Shown here piece after piece: positions 7,229 through 8,588 of a stretch of 8,588 nucleotides of DNA; within the stretch, counting starts at the first letter, position 1; the number at the start of each line of letters is the position of its first letter. The notes below the pieces were generated by a model. That model was not told where the DNA came from, searched no databases, and saw only the letters and a program-made list of their open reading frames with translations. Origin of the DNA: Clostridia bacterium. Lineage in GTDB: Bacteria; Bacillota_A; Clostridia; Oscillospirales; CAG-382. Made by a program: the position numbers and the translations under genes. The stretch covers positions 1 through 8,588 of the forward strand of contig JAGACN010000165.1 of assembly GCA_017614095.1 (NCBI GenBank), given 5' to 3'.

Positions 7229-7963
7229 ATGCGGACGCGCAATCTCTTTCGCACCTGTCTGCTCCTGCTGATCCCCCTGCTGCTTCTTCTGTGCACCGCC
7301 TGCGGGAGCAAAACCGCGGTCTCGTCTTCCTACGAATCGGTGCAGGATTCCGCGGGAATCTTGTCCGAATCCACCGAGGAGGAGATCCTGGAAACCAACC
7401 GCAAACTGGCCGCCGCGTGCGGCTGCCGCGTTCAGGTTCTGACCGTTTCCTCCGTGAACGGGATGAAGATCTCCGAGTACGCGTCCAAGGCTTTTTCGGA
7501 GTGGGCGTGCGATTCCAACACCGTGCTTCTGGTCATCGCGTCTGAAGACCGGGACTACTGGGCCGTCTCCGGAAAGGATACCGCCCTGTCGTCCGGAGCC
7601 CTTCAGCGGATTCTGGAGACCGTGTTCGAACCGAAGTTCGCGGCCGGCGAGCCGGACGAGGGAACGAAGGAAACGTTTGAACACATCGTCGGCTACTTCG
7701 TCACCTATCATCAGGTGACCCTGCCGAACGAGGTGCCGGATTCTTCCGGCAGTGATTCGGGCTGGCGCCCGTCTCTCCGTCCGGGGACTCTGTTCGGGGG
7801 ACTCTTCGGAGCCGTCTGGGATGTGCTGTCCTGGGCCTTCCATCTCGTGACCGGTCTGATCCGGGACATCTTCGGCATCATCCGGGCGCTGCCGACTTTT
7901 GCGGTCATCGCGATCGTGATCGTCCTTCTGGTCGCCTTCGGCCGCAAGTCAAGCAAGAAGTAA
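7229..7963 (+). CDS. TPM-domain lipoprotein with C-terminal membrane anchor (YgcG family)
   Basis: The product has 244 residues starting at ATG 7229. Residues 1-25 are a signal peptide: basic RTRNLFR, a leucine-rich core, then LCTAC, with C25 as the likely lipidated cysteine. The -3 position is Cys rather than Leu, so the lipobox is imperfect. Residues 36-157 form a TPM domain: SVQDSAGILSES, then CRVQVLTVSSVNGMKISEYASKAF, a W92, SNTVLLVIASEDRDYWAVSG with the family's hydrophobic strand and acidic loop, and EPKFAAGEPDEG. A Ser/Gly/Pro linker follows (about 170-187), then an amphipathic or hydrophobic stretch (188-215) and a membrane helix (222-238) before a RKSSKK tail. The domain would thus be held outside the cell at both ends. 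TPM domains occur in the plant photosystem II repair protein TLP18.3, for which phosphatase activity is reported, and in many bacterial envelope proteins of unknown role. Pairing with LemA is common. It is the last gene before the terminator at 7972. Confidence 0.85.
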   Translation: MRTRNLFRTCLLLLIPLLLLLCTACGSKTAVSSSYESVQDSAGILSESTEEEILETNRKLAAACGCRVQVLTVSSVNGMKISEYASKAFSEWACDSNTVLLVIASEDRDYWAVSGKDTALSSGALQRILETVFEPKFAAGEPDEGTKETFEHIVGYFVTYHQVTLPNEVPDSSGSDSGWRPSLRPGTLFGGLFGAVWDVLSWAFHLVTGLIRDIFGIIRALPTFAVIAIVIVLLVAFGRKSSKK

Positions 7964-7971
7964 TGATCAGC

Positions 7972-8020
7972 GGGGAGTTGCAGAGGAATCCGTCTTCTGC
8001 GCTCCCCTTCTTCTTTTCTC
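7972..8020 (+). terminator. Strong intrinsic terminator of the four-gene unit
   Basis: GGGGAG (7972-7977) pairs with CTCCCC (8002-8007), and an inner stem GCAGAGGA (7980-7987) pairs with TCTTCTGC (7993-8000), including one G-T pair and a five-base loop. A pyrimidine run TTCTTCTTTTCTC follows at 8008-8020. It begins 8 bases after the TPM gene stop codon. The T-run is interrupted by C but the stem is long. Confidence 0.85.
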
Positions 8021-8024
8021 CTGC

Positions 8025-8039
8025 CCTGCCTGCGGCAGG
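8025..8039. repeat. Small inverted repeat after the terminator
   Basis: CCTGCC (8025-8030) and GGCAGG (8034-8039) are exact reverse complements around TGC. The hairpin is compact and GC-rich but has no T-tract, so it is not a second terminator on the + strand. It may stabilise RNA 3' ends that read past the terminator, or have no role. A further small stem CCGC/GCGG follows at 8043-8056. Confidence 0.45.
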
Positions 8040-8088
8040 AAACCGCGGAAAAGCGGGGAAATCACGGAAGAAATCGTACTTTTTTGTG

Positions 8089-8110
8089 TTTCCCCCCTTG
8101 ATTTTCCCCC
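8089..8110. repeat. Direct repeat TTTCCCCC flanking the rpmE -35 box
   Basis: TTTCCCCC occurs at 8089-8096 and again at 8103-8110, 14 bases apart. The -35 hexamer TTGATT (8098-8103) lies between the copies and shares its last base with the second. Tandem sites around a -35 box can bind a regulator, but homopolymer-rich repeats like this also arise by slippage. Confidence 0.4.
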
Positions 8111-8128
8111 AAAAGTATGGTATATAAT
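8098..8128 (+). promoter_or_regulatory. Sigma-A promoter for rpmE
   Basis: TTGATT (8098-8103) is a four-of-six -35 box. With a 17-base spacer it pairs with TATATA (8121-8126), which has an extended -10 TGG directly before it (8118-8120). Two bases further, 8123-8128 reads a perfect TATAAT, but with a 19-base spacer. Either register puts the transcript start near 8133-8136, about 35 bases before rpmE. The promoter follows the terminator at 7972-8020, so rpmE is an independent transcript. Confidence 0.8.
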
Positions 8129-8168
8129 ATGGAGATTTCATTCCAAGATTTGAGGGAGCGATAACACG

Positions 8169-8381
8169 ATGAAACAGGGTATCCATCCGAAGTACGTAGA
8201 TTGCACGATTACCTGTGCGTGCGGCGAAGTTGTCAAGACGAAATCGACCAAGGGCGACCTTCGCGTTGAAATCTGTTCGAAATGCCACCCGTTTTTCACA
8301 GGCAAACAGAAGTTTGTTGATGCAGGCGGCCGTGTCGACAAGTTCAAGCGCCGTCTCAGCATGAGTGCGAACGCAAAGTGA
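8169..8381 (+). CDS. rpmE: 50S ribosomal protein L31, zinc-binding (C+) form
   Basis: The 70-residue product matches L31 from end to end: MKQGIHPKY at the start, [24 protein letters not shown] in the middle and a basic tail. L31 sits on the large ribosomal subunit and bridges to the small one. The zinc ligands are present: C16 and C18 (CAC) with C36 and C39 (CSKC); C12 is an extra cysteine. This is the zinc-containing form rather than the cysteine-free paralogue made under zinc shortage. The ATG at 8169 follows a GAGGGAG ribosome binding site (8152-8158) with a 10-base gap. Codon use differs from the neighbours, with more AAG/AAA, GTT and CGT/CGC, as expected for a highly expressed ribosomal gene. 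It has its own promoter and terminator. Confidence 0.97.
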   Translation: MKQGIHPKYVDCTITCACGEVVKTKSTKGDLRVEICSKCHPFFTGKQKFVDAGGRVDKFKRRLSMSANAK

Positions 8382-8401
8382 TCTGCGAAAACAAATAAGA
8401 G

Positions 8402-8440
8402 GGGTGTCTCGGCAGAATACGGAGGACACCCTTTTATTTT
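8402..8440 (+). terminator. Intrinsic terminator after rpmE
   Basis: GGGTGTC (8402-8408) pairs with GACACCC (8425-8431), closing a 16-base loop that may be shortened by a T-G pair. The T-rich tract CTTTTATTTT (8431-8440) follows. It starts 20 bases after the rpmE stop codon. Confidence 0.88.
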
Positions 8441-8477
8441 CCTTTCCGGTTCAGCCCGCCGGGAGGAGCGGAAAGGA
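8440..8477 (+). promoter_or_regulatory. Inverted repeat that can hide the hflX ribosome binding site
   Basis: TCCTTTCCG (8440-8448) and CGGAAAGGA (8469-8477) are exact reverse complements. Inside, CCC (8455-8457) and GGG (8461-8463) can form a small inner stem. The right arm contains the AAAGGAG (8472-8478) that serves the ATG at 8487. The left arm begins where the rpmE terminator T-tract ends, so both hairpins could coexist in a readthrough RNA. No promoter is visible between the terminator and the gene. Confidence 0.55.
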
Positions 8478-8486
8478 GCGGAGCGG

Positions 8487-8588
8487 ATGACGAACAATCA
8501 CCCGGAAACCGCAGCTTCAGCGCACGCGGTCCTTGTGGGTCTGGTGACCCGGGACAACGACCTGCAGTCCTGCGAGGTTTCCTTAAAA
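8487..8588 (+). CDS. hflX: Probable GTPase HflX, N-terminal end only
   Basis: The ATG at 8487 has GGAG at 8475-8478 with 8-base spacing and opens a frame that runs off the window after 34 codons. After a short variable start, the segment AVLVGLVTRDNDL...CEVSLK resembles the first strand and helix of HflX, which commonly reads (K/R)A(I/V)LVG(L/V), then a variable loop and an E-x-SL-x-EL helix. HflX is a ribosome-associated GTPase that splits stalled or stressed 70S particles. The GTP-binding motifs lie beyond the window, so the call rests on a short N-terminal match. The neighbouring ribosomal gene rpmE is compatible but not proof. Confidence 0.6.
   Translation, partial: MTNNHPETAASAHAVLVGLVTRDNDLQSCEVSLK

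Noticed and set aside
8071..8089. AAATCGTA upstream of rpmE as a Zur (zinc regulator) box
   Set aside because: The left half matches the B. subtilis Zur half-site, but the right half (ACGATTT expected) is not present. The gene encodes the zinc-containing L31, which is normally not the Zur-controlled form.
7905..8429. Antisense open frame of 174 codons across the terminator, rpmE promoter and rpmE
   Set aside because: It runs through a clear terminator, promoter and ribosomal protein gene of the other strand and has no coding character of its own.

Overview
The window looks like chromosomal DNA from a GC-rich member of the Bacillota (Firmicutes), most likely a clostridial lineage. Three things suggest this. 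It carries a full-length Gram-positive-type PolC directly downstream of the end of an ispG-like gene. Strong AAAGGAGG ribosome binding sites precede ATG and TTG starts. An xpaC/telA pair sits beside LemA- and TPM-family genes. The genus cannot be read from this much sequence. All genes are on the + strand, and no RNA gene, CRISPR array, insertion sequence or phage gene was seen. No gene-free stretch exceeds about 205 bases.

Layout. Bases 1-144 are the C-terminal end of an IspG-like isoprenoid enzyme. Bases 180-4586 encode PolC, the replicative DNA polymerase, probably cotranscribed with ispG. Bases 4587-4708 form an unusually AT-rich regulatory island. It holds a perfect 12+12 bp inverted repeat, a second partly overlapping dyad, and a near-consensus sigma-A promoter whose 17-bp spacer is almost filled by a perfect 8+8 bp palindrome. 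From this promoter runs a probable four-gene unit: an XpaC-like membrane protein (4709-5383), a TelA/YaaN-family protein (5418-6566), a divergent LemA-family protein (6622-7179) and a TPM-domain lipoprotein with a C-terminal membrane anchor (7229-7963). The unit ends at a strong intrinsic terminator (7972-8020).

A second promoter (8098-8128) drives rpmE, the zinc-binding form of ribosomal protein L31 (8169-8381), which is followed by another intrinsic terminator. The window ends in the first 34 codons of a probable HflX GTPase (8487-8588). Its ribosome binding site lies inside an inverted repeat that starts right after the rpmE terminator.

The housekeeping genes (ispG, polC, rpmE, hflX) are ordinary. 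The interesting part is the four-gene envelope-type module and its palindromic promoter. All four protein families are widespread but poorly understood, and three of the four products have clear membrane anchors. A joint role at the cell envelope, perhaps in stress or toxic-anion tolerance, is an inference from family membership and gene order, not something the sequence proves.
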